A stretch of DNA of 8,399 nucleotides, from NCBI GenBank assembly GCA_049509915.1, contig JBEKZL010000303.1, positions 1-8,399 on the forward strand, given 5' to 3'. Positions 7,246 through 8,399 of this stretch are shown here, piece after piece. Every line of letters begins with the position of its first letter. Position 1 is the stretch's first letter. Below the pieces are notes generated by a model, which ran no database searches, was not told the origin of the DNA, and saw only the letters and a list, made by a program, of their open reading frames with translations. This DNA comes from JBEKYD01 sp049509915. Lineage in GTDB: Bacteria; Acidobacteriota; Terriglobia; Bryobacterales; Bryobacteraceae. A program made the position numbers and the translations under genes.

Positions 7246-7322
7246 CAAGCGGCGGCGGCGAGGATGGAATGCCGCGCGCGGGTTTCAATCGCGTGCCTCT
7301 CCCCAAGTACCATGGATAGAGC

Positions 7323-8138
7323 ATGGCAGCAGGCAAGCTCGACCGGCATTCGTACCGCATCCTCCGGCTGGATTCGTGGGAAGCCTTTCTCAAGCTGGTA
7401 ACCCAGCCGCCCTATTCGCATTGGGCGTTTCGCGGCGAACGGAGCGAGCGCGGGCCCCTGTTCAGCTCGCTATCCCGCTACCTGCGCGATTTTGGCATCG
7501 CGCGCGAGGCGTGGCCCTTGCAGGAAGAACGCATCCTGCGCATCTTCAAACGCAAAGCGCACCAGTTCCTGCCCAAACCGCCGGACTGGGAGGACGATTT
7601 TCAGTGGCTGGCCTTAATGCAGCACCATGGCGCTCCCACGCGCCTGCTCGACTTTACCTGGTCGCCGTACGTGGCGGCGTTCTTCGCCCTGGAGCGCTCG
7701 CTTCTGGATGGGGTCGTCTGGGCGATCAACCCGGCCCGCATCGATAGCAGCCGGGCGCAGCGGCCGGTGCGCGTAGACCCGCGAGTACAGGAGCATTTCC
7801 GGCGGTATTTCCTGAAAGGCCGCCGCCGCTTCATCTGGATGGGAGAGCCCCACACCATGAACCGCCGCCTGATCGCGCAGTCCGGCACCTTCGCAGTCCC
7901 GAGCGTGCTGGACGTACCGATCGAGGACATTCTGAGCGACACGGATCAGGAAAACATCCTGGCCAAGTTCGTCCTTGCCGGCCCCGTCCGCGACGTCGCC
8001 ATGCGCGAACTGTACCGCATGAACATCACCTTCGCCACACTCTTCCCCGATATGGAGGGCCTGGCCCGCTCCATGGGCTACGAGCTGGAGTTCCACTGGG
8101 GATACAATCCGCGCACCATGGAAAAGTACCGGGAGTGA
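7323..8138 (+). CDS. FRG-domain protein
   Basis: This 271-residue protein carries the FRG domain, named for its conserved Phe-Arg-Gly motif, here F36-R37-G38-E39. The second signature, QHHGAPTRLLDFTWSPYVAAFFAL (100-123), is almost canonical, followed by IAQSGTFAV (184-192) and, near the end, LYRMNITFATLFPDMEGLARSM (230-251). The domain covers nearly the whole protein, and no signal peptide or membrane helix is seen. Its biochemical activity is unknown; many FRG genes sit in accessory or defence-type regions, but that is only context. The start has just a weak ribosome binding site (GGATAGAG) before it. The gene is divergent from the ECF sigma factor with a 185-nt gap and converges on the partial cysteine-rich gene. 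Confidence 0.88.
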   Translation: MAAGKLDRHSYRILRLDSWEAFLKLVTQPPYSHWAFRGERSERGPLFSSLSRYLRDFGIAREAWPLQEERILRIFKRKAHQFLPKPPDWEDDFQWLALMQHHGAPTRLLDFTWSPYVAAFFALERSLLDGVVWAINPARIDSSRAQRPVRVDPRVQEHFRRYFLKGRRRFIWMGEPHTMNRRLIAQSGTFAVPSVLDVPIEDILSDTDQENILAKFVLAGPVRDVAMRELYRMNITFATLFPDMEGLARSMGYELEFHWGYNPRTMEKYRE

Positions 8139-8177
8139 GAATTCTCGCGGTCATCGGCGGCCATCCGGCTTTCGCTA

Positions 8178-8399
8178 CTACAGCTCTTCGTAGCACTTGC
8201 GGGCGGGGCTGCACTCGAACTCGTCGACGAACTTGCCGTCGGGGCCGAGAGGCTTGAAGGTATGCTGGCACCAGAAAGCCTGGTCGTTGGAGCGCTGCAC
8301 GGTGGGATCCCAGGGCGCTTCAATGAACATGCCTTTCCAGCGGAGCTTTTCACAACGTTTGGCCGAGACGCGGGTGACGCCGGGCCTTTCTCCGATCGG
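8178..8399 (-). CDS. cysteine-rich small protein, 5' end beyond the window
   Basis: The minus-strand frame is open from the right edge to a double stop (TAG TAG, 8180-8175), giving at least 73 residues. GC-rich third positions and a balanced composition favour this frame over the overlapping serine/proline-rich ones. Cysteines stand at visible residues 16, 44, 63 and 69, with a His at 46 in WCQHTFKPLG and the end ECSPARKCYEEL, so metal binding or disulfides are possible. I do not recognise a family. No start codon with a ribosome binding site is visible; the internal ATG at residue 24 has none. It converges on the FRG gene with a 39-nt gap. Confidence 0.65.
   Translation of the reverse strand, partial: PIGERPGVTRVSAKRCEKLRWKGMFIEAPWDPTVQRSNDQAFWCQHTFKPLGPDGKFVDEFECSPARKCYEEL

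Noticed and set aside
6857..7393. A 178-codon minus-strand frame across the ECF-FRG intergenic region.
   Set aside because: It covers the ECF promoter and overlaps the sigma gene out of frame; Arg/Pro-rich and without motifs.

Overview
The window is about 8.4 kb of GC-rich bacterial chromosome with dense, strongly GC3-biased coding. Gene content and style (an orphan degenerate receiver, PDF next to a PhyH oxygenase, purS/glmS/yjbQ, a Caulobacter SigF-like ECF/NrsF pair, a VapBC module, heptanucleotide intergenic repeats, an FRG protein) suggest a soil Acidobacteriota of the Solibacter/Bryobacterales kind. That placement is inference from gene content only; no rRNA or other phylogenetic marker is present.

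Left part: positions 5-386 hold no convincing gene but contain a G-quadruplex-type G-run and GC-rich hairpins. At the extreme left edge a well-spaced Shine-Dalgarno and an ATG suggest that a gene starts leftwards and leaves the window. A stand-alone degenerate receiver protein (minus strand, TTG start) is divergent from peptide deformylase (plus), which is followed 7 nt later by a phytanoyl-CoA dioxygenase-family oxygenase.

Middle part (minus strand): purS, glmS and yjbQ form a housekeeping cluster. glmS carries a consensus TATAAT placed so that its mRNA should start at the ATG itself (leaderless), and it overlaps yjbQ by 4 nt. Upstream of purS lies an inverted array of GCTGANN heptamers that runs into the stop codon of a PIN-domain toxin gene. 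The toxin overlaps its ribbon-helix-helix antitoxin by 4 nt, and the antitoxin is preceded by 19-bp-spaced direct repeats that look like an operator.

Right part: an ECF sigma factor and a six-helix NrsF (DUF1109) anti-sigma factor overlap by 4 nt. Upstream of the sigma gene is an exact GTAACC-N16-CGAA element, the promoter form recalled for Caulobacter SigF, and the NrsF protein keeps the two cysteines at the 50-residue spacing recalled for the metal-sensing Caulobacter protein. This is the strongest regulatory story in the window: an autoregulated, thiol/metal-type ECF circuit. Divergent from it is an FRG-domain protein of unknown role, followed by a convergent, partial cysteine-rich small protein whose start lies beyond the right edge.
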